From an uncultured Eubacteriales bacterium (GTDB lineage: Bacteria; Bacillota; Clostridia; Oscillospirales; Acutalibacteraceae): 64,000 nucleotides of DNA. The notes below the pieces were generated by a model. It was not told the origin of the DNA and searched no databases. It worked only from the letters and a program-made list of their open reading frames with translations. Both the position numbers and the translations under genes were made by a program. The stretch lies in the NCBI GenBank assembly GCA_910584745.1, contig CAJUDG010000006.1, positions 62,001-126,000 on the forward strand, in the 5' to 3' direction. This document shows, one piece after another, positions 1 through 8,745 of this stretch (within the stretch, counting starts at the first letter, position 1; each line of letters starts with the position of its first letter).

Positions 1-369
1 ACCCTGGCCCAGACCATGGACAGCTATCTGTGCCCCTCCGCTGGCGTGGCCAACTGGTCCGACTGGACCCGCGAGCTGGGCGGCGTGCCCGAGAAGGACC
101 AGACCTGCTACACCGTCTGGACCACCAACGCAAAGGACGACTGGCGTCTGCCCACCGTCACCCTGACCCAGGAGGAGTCCACCGAGCGTGCGGCCCTGTA
201 TGCCGACATGAGCACCTGCGTCAAGGAGAACACCGCCAAGTTCATCAGCGGCGCTCTGGACATCGAGCAGAACTGGGATTCCTACATTGCCGAGCTTGAG
301 CAGCACGGCGTACAGCGCGCCATCGAGATAACTCAGGCCGCCTATGACCGCTATCAGGCCCGTAAGTAA
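1..369 (+). CDS. ABC sugar-type extracellular solute-binding protein, C-terminal end (partial)
   Basis: The frame is open from the left edge, so only the last 122 residues are seen and the true start lies outside. The tail is rich in Trp, Tyr and acidic residues and ends in a helix of the type WDSYIAELEQHGVQRAIEI followed by TQAAYDRYQ. This resembles the C-terminus of LipO/AlgQ-type family 1 binding lipoproteins of Firmicutes, which present oligosaccharides to an ABC importer on the outer face of the membrane. A strong terminator follows, so it is probably the last gene of its operon. The family is inferred from the C-terminus only; the substrate is unknown. Confidence 0.6.
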   Translation, partial: TLAQTMDSYLCPSAGVANWSDWTRELGGVPEKDQTCYTVWTTNAKDDWRLPTVTLTQEESTERAALYADMSTCVKENTAKFISGALDIEQNWDSYIAELEQHGVQRAIEITQAAYDRYQARK

Positions 370-388
370 GCTTTAAGAGAACATAAAG

Positions 389-415
389 ATCCCCCGGAGT
401 TTCCGGGGGATTTTT
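389..415 (+). terminator. Rho-independent terminator of the solute-binding protein gene
   Basis: ATCCCCCGGA and TCCGGGGGAT form a 10-bp stem with a very short loop, followed by TTTTTAT. It lies about 20 nt after the stop codon. Confidence 0.9.
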
Positions 416-421
416 ATGTTC

Positions 422-1453
422 TCAGGTTCTCAGCTCTGGTATCAGCTTCTGATAGGTGGGCCATAGGCCGATGTGGTCCGGGGTGTGCTCGGGCTGCTGC
501 CAGAAGTCATAGCCGGGATAGTCGTTGCCCTCCACTATCACCGGGCCATCCAGGGTTATGCACACGTCCCAGCCCAGATACCGCATACGGGGCTCCACCA
601 AAGCGGCCTTTTTGCACAGCTCGATGGCCTCCTCCACATAGGGTATCTTATAGCCAATAAGCTCAACGCCAGTGTCCGGGTGGTGGGTGCGGGTGGTCAG
701 GTCTGACTTGTGGCCCACGCCGCAAATGCGCCCGGTGCTGCGGTCTATGGGGCAGAATAGTCCGCCGTTTTCCAGGTTGTCCACGGCCTTGCCCCCGGTG
801 CCCATCTTTACCACCGCGTACACGCAGTGGGCCTGCCAGTGCCCGGGCCCGCCGGTCAGAAGGGTCACCACGCGCATGGTGTTGGCGCTGCCGGGGTACA
901 GCCGCCCCATGTCCGGGTGCTGTGTGAGTTCCTCCTCTACCAGGGAAAGTCCCTTCTTTTCAAGGTACATCAGCATCCCCTCCGCCGTGGCGAAGTCAGA
1001 GACTCTGATGCGCTCTATACCCTTTCCGCTCTCCCCCACGTCGGGCTTGGCAAAGACGGTCTCCCTGCCCTTTAGGAACCGGGCCAGCTCCTCCCTGTCC
1101 GTCTCTGACACTATCAGATAATCCCGGCCCAGATACTCCTTAAAGAGTGGGTAAAACAGGGTCTTCCTGTCAAAAAGCTCCGCGGCCTTGGGGTCGTTCA
1201 CCAGGGTCACCAGCCGCTTATTCTTGAGCCTTGTCACATAGGTGTCCCTCTGTTTTCCGGTCAGCTCATAGAAATGGAACATCACATAGTCGTGGTATCC
1301 GGCCCCGTACCTTGCCGCGCACCAGAGCATGTCGAAAAAGAGCCTCGGTCCGCTCCAGCCGCAGTTGCTTCTGGCCGTGCTGATAGAGCCCATCAGCGCC
1401 CCCGGCCGCACGCCGGAGAGCACCCGGGCCACATAAGAAAGCTTTACCTTCAC
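422..1453 (-). CDS. Sugar-transfer-associated ATP-grasp domain protein
   Basis: A 343-residue protein of the ATP-grasp fold, most like the family found in polysaccharide and teichoic-acid-type loci (PF14397-like). Visible features are a glycine-rich ATP-binding stretch (VFAKPDVGESGKGIERI), a conserved block with PGSANTMRVVTLL, and the C-terminal metal/ATP motif VEGNDYPGYDFWQ. The substrate is not predictable. I start at GTG 1453: GGCGGAGGAG lies 8 nt upstream, and a good promoter occupies 1521-1549, which rules out the ATG at 1549 because it lies inside the -35 box. It is a single gene running towards the preceding terminator, with no obvious partner. Confidence 0.75.
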   Translation of the reverse strand: MKVKLSYVARVLSGVRPGALMGSISTARSNCGWSGPRLFFDMLWCAARYGAGYHDYVMFHFYELTGKQRDTYVTRLKNKRLVTLVNDPKAAELFDRKTLFYPLFKEYLGRDYLIVSETDREELARFLKGRETVFAKPDVGESGKGIERIRVSDFATAEGMLMYLEKKGLSLVEEELTQHPDMGRLYPGSANTMRVVTLLTGGPGHWQAHCVYAVVKMGTGGKAVDNLENGGLFCPIDRSTGRICGVGHKSDLTTRTHHPDTGVELIGYKIPYVEEAIELCKKAALVEPRMRYLGWDVCITLDGPVIVEGNDYPGYDFWQQPEHTPDHIGLWPTYQKLIPELRT

Positions 1454-1520
1454 TTCACATTCTCCTCCGCCCAGATCCTTTTCACAAAAGAAAAGCACAC
1501 AACAATTTTGTGTTACTTCG

Positions 1521-1549
1521 ATTATACTCCAATCCGACAAATTACGCAA
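1521..1549 (-). promoter_or_regulatory. Promoter of the ATP-grasp gene
   Basis: On the minus strand: -35 TTGCGT (1544-1549), 17-bp spacer, -10 TATAAT (1521-1526). It gives a leader of about 60 nt before GTG 1453. Confidence 0.75.
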
Positions 1550-1610
1550 GGCATTATCCTGTTTTTTCTTTAAGAATAATGTCTTTTACAGCATTTCCCA
1601 CTAAACACGC

Positions 1611-1643
1611 AAAAGAGTACCCGCGCCAAGGGCACAGGTACTC
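1611..1643 (-). terminator. Terminator of the glycoside hydrolase-like gene
   Basis: On the minus strand GAGTACC...GGTACTC is followed by TTTT and then GCGTGTTTAGTGGG. Almost the same downstream sequence follows the terminator near 41.66 kb. Confidence 0.75.
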
Positions 1644-1664
1644 CCGCTGTCCTATTACAGTAAA

Positions 1665-4259
1665 TCATGTCTTCAAAAGCCGCACCACGCCGTTTATCCC
1701 CGAGGGGCCGGAAGGCTTCTCCGTACCTCCCGGCAGGAACTGGGGGCCGTCGCCTCTTGCGGCCATCTCTCGCTCAAGTGTGGTGGCGACCTCTATGCGC
1801 AGGCTGTTCATTCCGTCGCGCACAGCGCCCGAGACATCATACACGAATGGCGGCGCTATCTGTATGCCCAGGCTCTCGCCGTTTATGAAAGCCTCCACGC
1901 CCTCGTAGGCGTCGGTTATCAGAAGGGTGAGCTTTGCGCCGGACCTGCCCTCAAAGCTGTTCTCATACCGCACAAAGCCCGAGAACTCCGGCTGCTCCCC
2001 GGCCAGATCGTCCGGCAGGGCTACCTCCTTCTCCCCGCTGAACTCCGGGTAGTCAATGCCCGCGCAGACGCTGCGCCGCCAAGGTCCCAGGAAGGGTACT
2101 TCCGCGCCCTCCGTCCTTGCGGCAGGGACAGCGCCCTCCGGGACGGCTTCGCTGTCCAGGACGATTATCGCGCTCTTTAGGGGCACAAGCTCCAGCTTCA
2201 CCGTCAGCCGCTCCCCGGCCCGCTCAGTCTCCAGGGGGCGCACCGCGTTCTCCCACGCGTCATAGCCGTAGGCGTTCCTGCCGTCAGAGAGGGTCAGGCT
2301 GCCGGTATAGGGCTTATCCCCCTCGTTCACCAGCATAATGACCGCCGAGCCGTCCGTATGCTCATAGCGGTATATCCTCACCCGGTCGTTGGCGGGCTCT
2401 ATTTCTACGTCCCTGAGAGCGGCGGTATCGAGCCCGTCAAGGCCAAGGTACACCCGCACCCCGGCGGCGCGGAGCTCCTCAATAACAGCCTCCATGCCCT
2501 CGGGCAAATGCCGGGCCTTGGGAACGGCCAGCGCCCGGTACTCCTGGGTGTTGACCTTTAGGGTGCCGCCGCCTATCTCTGTGCGGTACGCGTCCCTCTC
2601 GGTGAACACGTCCGGCGGTATTATGTCATAATCTATCTGATTGTCGTAAAGCACCCGGCCAATGACGTCCGAGGTCTCCGTGTCCCCCATCCAGCCGGAA
2701 TCCCCGTGGTACAGCACGGCCACAGGGGCTATATGCCGCCCGCCGCTTATTAGCTCGCAGACCCGGTTGGAGTAGGCCATCAGGGCTCCGAAGTGCCGGT
2801 ACTGGGGGTTATGGCCGCGGGCGTAGAAATGTGGCGGGCAGTCCGGGTCCGGGAACTCCTTGGGGCTGAAGGCGTGGGGCACGAAGTGGTTCACGCCCCG
2901 GACCATGAAGTGGTCTATAAGGTACTTCTCAAGGCGCACGCCCTCCTTCCAGCCGTAGGCCCCGAATATCTCGCACATGGAGTCGCCGTGCTTTCCCGGC
3001 TCTATGGCCGCGGCGGAGCTTGCCAGCTTCCCAAGGCCGTAGTGGTAAAAGGTACCGTCCCGCTGCTGGAATACGCCTCTGTCGTAGCTCACGTCCTCCC
3101 AGCCGGGCAGGACCTGGCCGCCGATATCGTCTATCCCGGCCATATCCTGGCCCGCAAGGCCCCGGAAGTAGTGCCCCAGGGACGAGCCGGTTCGGTTATG
3201 GTGGTTATTGTCCTCGATAAGGTGGCCGATATATTTTACCCCCCGCTCCCGGCACCAGTCGCCAACCTGGTATGAGAAGCACTCCCTGACAAGCCTCGAC
3301 ACCTCGTCCATATAGGCATAGCGCACTTTGGCGGTCATGTCCTCGTCCCCGGCCGTCTCCCAGAGAAGGGCCAGCTTGCAGGCGAAGTCCTCTCCAAGCC
3401 GGATTCTAAGCCGGTCCTCAAGCTCCCGGCTCCAGGGGTAGTCCATGGACTCCGAGCTTCCGAACTCGTTGTGGAAGTCGTAGAGCACTCCATCCCCAAG
3501 CTCCGGCTCGTCAGAGAAGAAGCCCGCTATAGTGGTCCCGAAGCGGTCCTTATAGCGCTGCCAGTGGGGCTCGTACACCGCGTCGATCAATATCCGGCAG
3601 CTCTCTTTGTCCAGCATGTTGATGTAGTCCTTATGGGCCCCCCGGTTGCGGGTAAGCTGTAGGAGATAGACCGCCCACTCTCCCTCCGGGGCGGCCCAGG
3701 CAAGGCCGTCCTCCGTAACGGAGCTCTCAAGGCTTATCCCATTTTCAAAGCCCTTTGGGTCATCCAGGCGCACAGCGTATGTCCCCAGCAGCCTGTCGTC
3801 AGTATACACCGGGCCCTCCGCGGGGGGCAAGAACATCTTGGCCTTTTCCAGCTCGCCGTAGGGCCGGGCGGTGCTGAGCTCGTCCCTGGGTATGGTGACT
3901 TTGCCCTCCGGGCCCGGGGCGTACCGGCGGCAGGTGACGTACCAGCGCTGCAAATTGGCGGGCTTATCCTTCGTTGCGCCATTTGCAAAGCCCGTGGGGA
4001 AGTGGCTGTCGTCCAGTATCCACACCTTCATCCCCAGCTTCTCCGCCTCGTCAAGTATGGCGTCCATATCCGCCCACCACTTAGGGCCGCAGAAGTCCGG
4101 GTGTGGCCGGCTCTCCACGCAGACCGCGCCTATATTCGCATTATGTATCACCCGCATATAGTGCCTGAGGGTCCCCTCGTCCTCGCCGTGCTGCCAGAAG
4201 AACGGAAGGATATAATTTCCGCCCTTCCCCTCCAGCAGGCGTCGTATTTTCTCGCTCAT
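1665..4259 (-). CDS. Large glycoside hydrolase-like protein (GH106-like group)
   Basis: An 864-residue protein without a signal peptide, so probably cytoplasmic. The N-terminal part looks like a TIM barrel: PFFWQHGEDEGTLRHYM near residue 20, then a block ending LDDSHFPTGFANG (residues ~80-92). An acidic segment GFFSDEPEL at ~248 could lie in the active site. Residues ~720-860 resemble a galactose-binding-like beta sandwich (FINGESLG, NSLRIEV). This layout recalls alpha-L-rhamnosidase-like GH106 and related uncharacterised clans; the substrate and catalytic pair cannot be fixed by eye. The start is supported by AAAGGAG 9 nt upstream and by a promoter 45 nt upstream. It stands alone, divergent from the hemerythrin gene. 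Confidence 0.65.
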   Translation of the reverse strand: MSEKIRRLLEGKGGNYILPFFWQHGEDEGTLRHYMRVIHNANIGAVCVESRPHPDFCGPKWWADMDAILDEAEKLGMKVWILDDSHFPTGFANGATKDKPANLQRWYVTCRRYAPGPEGKVTIPRDELSTARPYGELEKAKMFLPPAEGPVYTDDRLLGTYAVRLDDPKGFENGISLESSVTEDGLAWAAPEGEWAVYLLQLTRNRGAHKDYINMLDKESCRILIDAVYEPHWQRYKDRFGTTIAGFFSDEPELGDGVLYDFHNEFGSSESMDYPWSRELEDRLRIRLGEDFACKLALLWETAGDEDMTAKVRYAYMDEVSRLVRECFSYQVGDWCRERGVKYIGHLIEDNNHHNRTGSSLGHYFRGLAGQDMAGIDDIGGQVLPGWEDVSYDRGVFQQRDGTFYHYGLGKLASSAAAIEPGKHGDSMCEIFGAYGWKEGVRLEKYLIDHFMVRGVNHFVPHAFSPKEFPDPDCPPHFYARGHNPQYRHFGALMAYSNRVCELISGGRHIAPVAVLYHGDSGWMGDTETSDVIGRVLYDNQIDYDIIPPDVFTERDAYRTEIGGGTLKVNTQEYRALAVPKARHLPEGMEAVIEELRAAGVRVYLGLDGLDTAALRDVEIEPANDRVRIYRYEHTDGSAVIMLVNEGDKPYTGSLTLSDGRNAYGYDAWENAVRPLETERAGERLTVKLELVPLKSAIIVLDSEAVPEGAVPAARTEGAEVPFLGPWRRSVCAGIDYPEFSGEKEVALPDDLAGEQPEFSGFVRYENSFEGRSGAKLTLLITDAYEGVEAFINGESLGIQIAPPFVYDVSGAVRDGMNSLRIEVATTLEREMAARGDGPQFLPGGTEKPSGPSGINGVVRLLKT

Positions 4260-4303
4260 TCCCTGACGCTCCTTTACAAAAAAATATCTGTTCTCTGCTA
4301 TAA

Positions 4304-4332
4304 AGTATATAGAAAACGCACTTGACTGTCAA
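4304..4332 (-). promoter_or_regulatory. Promoter of the glycoside hydrolase-like gene
   Basis: Minus strand: TTGACA (4327-4332), 17-bp spacer, TATACT (4304-4309). The -35 box is half of a small inverted repeat TTGAC-T-GTCAA at 4322-4332. Confidence 0.85.
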
Positions 4333-4363
4333 TGGTTACGGCTGCATTTTTGGGTTTTTGGAG

Positions 4364-4392
4364 TGGACATGATTACCCCATTGTGATATAAT
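4364..4392 (+). promoter_or_regulatory. Promoter of the hemerythrin/REC gene
   Basis: TGGACA (4364-4369), 17-bp spacer, TATAAT (4387-4392), with TGA directly before the -10 box (extended -10). ATG 4426 follows 34 nt later with AGGAGGA as its ribosome-binding site. Confidence 0.85.
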
Positions 4393-4425
4393 ATAATAAA
4401 ACTACTTGCAACAGGAGGATCATGT

Positions 4426-5799
4426 ATGGAGAATCAGTTTGAGTGGCAGGAAGAATATAATATCGGCGTGGCGGAGATAGACAAGGAGCACAGGCGGCTT
4501 TTCAAGATAATAAACAAGCTCATGGCCGCCTCGCCTGAGGACGGCGAAAACTATCTGCGCACCTGTCAGGAGGGCATGAAGTTCTTCCGCGGACACGCCC
4601 TGAAGCACTTTTCGGACGAGGAGCTCTATATGGCGACGATGGGTTATGAGGGCCTGGAGCGGCATAAGAAGATACACAAGAGCTTCAGGGAGGACACCCT
4701 GCCCGCCCTTGAGCAGGAGCTGGAGCGGGATGGCTACTCCCAGGAGGTCATAGAGCACTTTCTGGGCGTGTGCACCGGCTGGCTTGTGGGACATACCCTC
4801 ACCGAGGATCAGGCCATTGTCGGAAAAGACTGCAGCAAATGGGACGGCCTTCTGCCCGAAGACGAGCTTGAGTCCCTTAAGAAGGTGATAATCCAGCTGG
4901 TCTTCGACCTGTTCCATCTGGAGTCACAGGTGGTCAGCGACACCTACGGCGGCGAGAAGTTCGGCAGGGGCGTATACTATAGGCTTGTATACGGATCCAA
5001 GGGCGAGGACGTCCGCCAGGAGGTGCTGATGGTCTTTGAGGAGAAGCTTCTGGTGAACACCGTCGGGAAGATACTTGGCATACAGTCCAGCCGCATGGAC
5101 AGTATGCTGGTCCACGCCGCCCGGTATACAGCCCGGCAGTTCGTGGGCAAGGTCATGGAGTTTATTGAGACCGGTAGAAATGTCGAGCTAAAAGAGGAGA
5201 ATCTCCTGTCCTTCGAACAGTTCGTGGATATATTCGACCGGGAGAAGCCCCAGGTAAGCCTGTTGTTCAACACCGGCGGCGCGGGATATTTCGCCTACTG
5301 CGCCATCGCGCCCCACCTGCTGGAGGCATCGGTGCTGACGCCTATTGAGAACGAGAACGCCATGAAGGAGGTTGAAAAATACCTCAGCGAGCGCAGCGCC
5401 CAGGAGCAGTATGAGCAGGCACACCAGCATAAAAAGATATTGGTGGTGGACGACTCGGCCACCATACGTCAGGGCATGAAGTCCCTTCTGGAGCCGGACT
5501 ATGAGATACTGCTGGCGGACTCCGGCGCGGCGGCCTTCCGGGCCATCTCCTTAAACCAGCCGGACCTTGTGCTCTTAGACTATGAGATGCCCGTCTGCGA
5601 CGGGGCCCAGACCCTTGAGATGCTGCGCACGGTGCCGGAGTTCGAGAAGGTGCCGGTCATCTTCCTCACCGGCCGCCGGGACCCCCAGAGCATGATAAAG
5701 GTCATGCCGCTAAACCCCTCGGGGTATCTGTTGAAGACCTTGAAGCCCGAGGATATCAGGAAGGAAATTGACGCATTTTTTGCCGGAAGGGAGAAATAA
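4426..5799 (+). CDS. Bacteriohemerythrin fused to a receiver (REC) domain
   Basis: A 457-residue soluble protein. Residues 1-~135 are a bacteriohemerythrin with all seven expected di-iron ligands by pattern: H22, H61, E65, H80, H84, H123 and D128, so it should bind O2 or sense oxidants. Residues ~150-330 form a middle domain that I cannot name securely; its helical pattern faintly recalls CheX-type phosphatases. Residues ~337-455 are a receiver domain (VVDDS; phosphoacceptor D385 in LLDYEMP; conserved LTG; K in YLLKTL). No output domain follows, so it may act as a phosphate relay, sink or protein-interaction switch controlled by oxygen. The next gene starts 6 nt later. No histidine kinase is nearby. 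Confidence 0.85.
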   Translation: MENQFEWQEEYNIGVAEIDKEHRRLFKIINKLMAASPEDGENYLRTCQEGMKFFRGHALKHFSDEELYMATMGYEGLERHKKIHKSFREDTLPALEQELERDGYSQEVIEHFLGVCTGWLVGHTLTEDQAIVGKDCSKWDGLLPEDELESLKKVIIQLVFDLFHLESQVVSDTYGGEKFGRGVYYRLVYGSKGEDVRQEVLMVFEEKLLVNTVGKILGIQSSRMDSMLVHAARYTARQFVGKVMEFIETGRNVELKEENLLSFEQFVDIFDREKPQVSLLFNTGGAGYFAYCAIAPHLLEASVLTPIENENAMKEVEKYLSERSAQEQYEQAHQHKKILVVDDSATIRQGMKSLLEPDYEILLADSGAAAFRAISLNQPDLVLLDYEMPVCDGAQTLEMLRTVPEFEKVPVIFLTGRRDPQSMIKVMPLNPSGYLLKTLKPEDIRKEIDAFFAGREK

Positions 5800-5805
5800 A
5801 AAGCC

Positions 5806-6660
5806 ATGTATGAGTCAAAATTTTTCAAAGCCCGCAGGATATACGACAATGTGACCCTCATAACCGGCCTTGGCGGCGAGCAGTCCTTCTTGATTGAAGG
5901 CAGTGAAAGGGCTCTGCTGATAGACGGCCTGTCCGGCGTGGGCAGCCTCAAGGCCTTCGTCCGGGAGCTGACCGAGCTGCCCGTGACCCTTGTGAACACC
6001 CACGGCCATGTGGACCATATCGGCGCGGATTTCGAGTATAAAGAGGTGTATATCGCGCCGGAGGACATCCCCCTCATGTACGCCCACAGCGATATGGAGA
6101 TGCGCCTGGGCTTTGCCAGGAGCGGCGCCATGTTCGCCCCCCTGCCCACCGAGCCGAGGCTTTCCGACGTGACGGTGCCCGGGCCGGTGAAGACCCTGCC
6201 CATGAAGGATGGGGATATCTTCGACCTTGGCGGGGTGAAGCTGGAGGTAATAGCCGTGCCCGGCCACACCTGGGGCACGGTGGTGTTCCTGGACAGGGAC
6301 CGGCGCATAGTCTACTCCGGCGACGCCTGCAACCGCAACACCCTGGTGTATGGCGAGGAGTCCGCGTCCATTGAGGAGTATAAGGAGAGCCTTCTGCACT
6401 TTAAGCAGTTCCAGCCCGCCTTTGACGGGCTCTGGGGCGGCCACGGCGGGGCCATGGAGCAGCCGGAGATTATTGACAGCGCCATTGCGCTCTGCGACGA
6501 GATAATGGCTGGGACGGATGACGCTGTAGAGGCGGTCGGGTTTACCGGGAAGGCCTGCTGGTATGCCAAGGAGAAGGACCAGTATTACCGGCGGCTGGAT
6601 GGGGGGACGGCTAATATTGCGTACTCTAAGGAGCGTATCTTTAAGAAAGATATTCAGTAA
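5806..6660 (+). CDS. Metallo-beta-lactamase-fold hydrolase
   Basis: A 284-residue MBL-fold protein with the metal motif THGHVDH (H66, H68, D70, H71), a further metal His in VPGHTWGT, the bridging Asp in YSGDACN and a late His in WGGHG. This is a full set for a binuclear zinc or iron hydrolase of the glyoxalase II-like branch; the substrate is unknown. It lies 6 nt after the hemerythrin-REC gene and so is cotranscribed with it. As some MBL-fold proteins are parts of O2/NO reductases, an oxygen-related role is possible, but no flavodoxin domain is attached. Confidence 0.8.
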   Translation: MYESKFFKARRIYDNVTLITGLGGEQSFLIEGSERALLIDGLSGVGSLKAFVRELTELPVTLVNTHGHVDHIGADFEYKEVYIAPEDIPLMYAHSDMEMRLGFARSGAMFAPLPTEPRLSDVTVPGPVKTLPMKDGDIFDLGGVKLEVIAVPGHTWGTVVFLDRDRRIVYSGDACNRNTLVYGEESASIEEYKESLLHFKQFQPAFDGLWGGHGGAMEQPEIIDSAIALCDEIMAGTDDAVEAVGFTGKACWYAKEKDQYYRRLDGGTANIAYSKERIFKKDIQ

Positions 6661-6668
6661 ATAACACG

Positions 6669-6700
6669 AGCCGTGGCATTGCTGCCACGGCTATTTTTTT
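6669..6700 (+). terminator. Terminator of the hemerythrin-MBL operon
   Basis: AGCCGTGGCA-TTGC-TGCCACGGCT stem-loop (6669-6692) followed by ATTTTTTT. Confidence 0.92.
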
Positions 6701-6710
6701 GATTACTATT

Positions 6711-6784
6711 TGGCCTTACGGCGAGGTCGTGGGACTCTGTCCCACACCCTGCCAGGGGCCTAGCGCCCCTGGACCGCGTCCCTA
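6711..6784 (-). repeat. REP-like 3'-end repeat, family A, copy 1
   Basis: It touches the TAG stop of the next minus-strand gene and reads, from that gene, TAGGGACGCGGTCC followed by two GC-rich hairpins (arms CCAGGGGC and GTGGGAC). It shares 25 nt (6730-6754) with the family B copy at 50190-50214, so the elements are modular. Confidence 0.8.
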
Positions 6785-7255
6785 GCCCATGCCCATCAGG
6801 CCCTTCAACCAGTTAGCCAAGCCGTCCGCGCCATACACCGCCAGCATTATCAGCACCAGAAACGCCAGCACCGACAGCACCTCCCCCACTATCCGCTTCA
6901 TCCCCGGCCCGCCGCTCTCCGCGTCCTCCGGCTCCCGCTCTCTCTCCACCTCCTGGACCGCCCGGGCGGCTGTCTCCTCCGCCCTGTCCAGCGTCTCATA
7001 GGGCACATATATGTTCTGGTCCGTGGGCGAGGTCTCGCTGTCAAAGTTGAAATAGGCGCTGCCCGCGCTCACAAGCTCCGGCTCTATCCCCGCCTCCACA
7101 AGGGCGTCGTGCACCTTCCCCGCGGCGTACATGTCCGCCTTGCAGAGGAACACCATGTCCCCCGCCCCCGCCGGGCGCAGCTTCCTGCTCTTGCAATTCT
7201 GGCACTTCCCCGCGCCATCCTCTGAGATGTGGCGGCATTTCACACAATACTGCAT
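6782..7255 (-). CDS. Zinc-ribbon protein with DUF2007-like domain and C-terminal membrane anchor
   Basis: A 157-residue protein. Two CxxC pairs (YCVKC and CQNC) in the first 22 residues form a zinc ribbon. Residues ~33-90 resemble the DUF2007 'putative signal transducing' fold (FLCKADMYAAGKVHDALVEAG, then a NIYVPYE strand). After a charged linker, residues ~128-148 form one transmembrane helix. ATG 7255 has AGGAG 6 nt upstream. It is downstream of the HD gene by 9 nt in the same operon, and its stop codon lies at the edge of a family A repeat. Function unknown. Confidence 0.7.
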   Translation of the reverse strand: MQYCVKCRHISEDGAGKCQNCKSRKLRPAGAGDMVFLCKADMYAAGKVHDALVEAGIEPELVSAGSAYFNFDSETSPTDQNIYVPYETLDRAEETAARAVQEVEREREPEDAESGGPGMKRIVGEVLSVLAFLVLIMLAVYGADGLANWLKGLMGMG

Positions 7256-7264
7256 ATGTCACTC

Positions 7265-7924
7265 CTATATCAGCTCCTGGCCGTTTATTGCCAGCTTGAA
7301 CCGAAGCCCCAGCTTCCCCGCCGCTTTCCGGCAGAGTATCATCCGGGCCATGAATATCTCGAAGTATTCCATCACCGAGCTAAAGGCCGGGTCCACCTCC
7401 AGCTTCAGCCATATGGACCCGCTCTCCTTGTCTATCACCGTCTCGGACTTTGTGACGGAGTAGTTCACCCGGTCGTGTATGTCGAAAGTATGGGGGTCCT
7501 TACTGCGCACTCGGGTCCTGCGCACGTCGGACTTGTCCGCGATTATCAGTGCCGCCGCCTCGGGGCTCACAGGCACGCCGGTGCCCTCGTCGTGGTTGCC
7601 GATGGCCGTGGCGATAAGGGCTATCTCCTCCGGCGGGAAGCCCATATTGTCGAGGAGTCTAAAGGCCATCACCGCGCCGCTCTGGCTGTGGTCGACCCTG
7701 TTCACCAGGTTCCCGATGTCGTGCAGGTACGCCGCTATCCTCGTCAGCTCCACCTGCCGCTCTGGAAAGCCCAGCTCCTTCAAAATGTCCCCGGCCACCG
7801 CCGCCACCCGGCCCACATGGGCAAAGCTGTGCTCTGTAAAGCCCAGGGCCGCCATGGACGCGTCGGCCTCTCTGATATAGGTCTTTATGGCCGGGTCCCG
7901 CTTTATCTCGTCATAAGTCACCAT
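7265..7924 (-). CDS. HD-domain phosphohydrolase
   Basis: A 219-residue protein with a classic HD pattern: His in SFAHVGRVAAVA, the HD pair in AAYLHDIGN, a following His in NRVDHSQSG and a late Asp in ALIIADKSDV. These metal ligands indicate a phosphohydrolase acting on nucleotides or a related phosphoester; the substrate is unknown. ATG 7924 follows GGAGAAG. First gene of a two-gene minus-strand operon with the zinc-ribbon protein. Confidence 0.8.
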   Translation of the reverse strand: MVTYDEIKRDPAIKTYIREADASMAALGFTEHSFAHVGRVAAVAGDILKELGFPERQVELTRIAAYLHDIGNLVNRVDHSQSGAVMAFRLLDNMGFPPEEIALIATAIGNHDEGTGVPVSPEAAALIIADKSDVRRTRVRSKDPHTFDIHDRVNYSVTKSETVIDKESGSIWLKLEVDPAFSSVMEYFEIFMARMILCRKAAGKLGLRFKLAINGQELI

Positions 7925-7974
7925 TTTCTTCTCCTAAATTTTTTCTTTTAGTCTACCATATTCCCCGGGAATTA

Positions 7975-8646
7975 TCAAGCTATAAGGCCCTGTATGGCGC
8001 ATATCACCATAAGATGGGCGGGGTAGAATATGTACCCAAAGTATTTCGGCAGACGCTGGCCCAGCTTGCCGTTATAGAACCAGATGGGCACCGCGGCAAG
8101 TATCGCCCATATCTGGAACAGGCTCCACTGCTGTAGGCAGTAGAGTATGGTAAGGGCACCGAGGCAGGCGATAACAAGCACCCGGTCCTTTCGGAAGATG
8201 TAGAAGCATATGCCCATCAGTATGCCGTAGACCCCGTACATGGTGCCCATCAGGCCCGCAAGCGCCAGGCAGAGGCCGGTGATGATGAAAAAGAGCTTGT
8301 TCTTTTCCATGGCCGCCTGTATGCTCCAAACGGCGATGAAGATGAGCATGAGCTCGAAAAAGATATTGCTCCAGAGGGGTTCGCCCCAGATATGCAGCCA
8401 CCAGCGGCCCCCCTTTGCGAATATCTTATAGGGTATCTCGGATATGGCCGCGAACAGGGTCAGCCGCCCCAGATACCGCCAGCGGCCCCGGGTGTGTATA
8501 AAGCCCTCCACCAGCATGAACGCGAACAGGGGAAAGCTGAGCCGCCCTATCATCCGAAGGGGCTCCGCACCGGGGAAAAGCCGGTAGCCGATATGGTCTA
8601 TGAGCATGGTGATAAGGGCGATGATTTGCAGCGCCGCAGAGGACAT
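7975..8646 (-). CDS. TraX family membrane protein
   Basis: A 223-residue polytopic membrane protein with the TraX signature at its N-terminus (ALITMLIDHIGY, then LSFPLFAFMLVEGF). TraX was named for acetylation of F pilin, but chromosomal copies in Firmicutes are common and belong to the acyltransferase-like membrane proteins; there is no conjugation gene here. I start at ATG 8646, 8 nt after AAGGAG, rather than at the GTG three codons upstream, which overlaps the ribosome-binding site. Confidence 0.85.
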   Translation of the reverse strand: MSSAALQIIALITMLIDHIGYRLFPGAEPLRMIGRLSFPLFAFMLVEGFIHTRGRWRYLGRLTLFAAISEIPYKIFAKGGRWWLHIWGEPLWSNIFFELMLIFIAVWSIQAAMEKNKLFFIITGLCLALAGLMGTMYGVYGILMGICFYIFRKDRVLVIACLGALTILYCLQQWSLFQIWAILAAVPIWFYNGKLGQRLPKYFGYIFYPAHLMVICAIQGLIA

Positions 8647-8667
8647 AAAAAACACTCCTTTTTTCGT

Positions 8668-8696
8668 ATTATATCTTCTCTTTTTGTGCTTGTCAA
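8668..8696 (-). promoter_or_regulatory. Promoter of traX-like gene
   Basis: Minus strand: TTGACA (8691-8696), 17 bp, TATAAT (8668-8673); perfect consensus. Confidence 0.9.
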
Positions 8697-8718
8697 CCGT
8701 CGGATTTTGTAGTATTAT
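8690..8718 (+). promoter_or_regulatory. Promoter of nth, overlapping the divergent promoter
   Basis: TTGTCA (8690-8695), 17 bp, TATTAT (8713-8718). Its -35 box shares bases with the -35 box of the divergent gene, so the two promoters should compete. Confidence 0.65.
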
Positions 8719-8745
8719 TATATAAAACCGTATAAAAGAGGATGA

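Noticed and set aside
1454..1549. N-terminal extension of the ATP-grasp protein to ATG 1549
   Set aside because: That region holds the promoter and leader; the ATG lies in the -35 box.
7975..8646. TraX as a sign of a conjugative element
   Set aside because: No other transfer, relaxase or integrase gene is present, and chromosomal TraX homologues are common.
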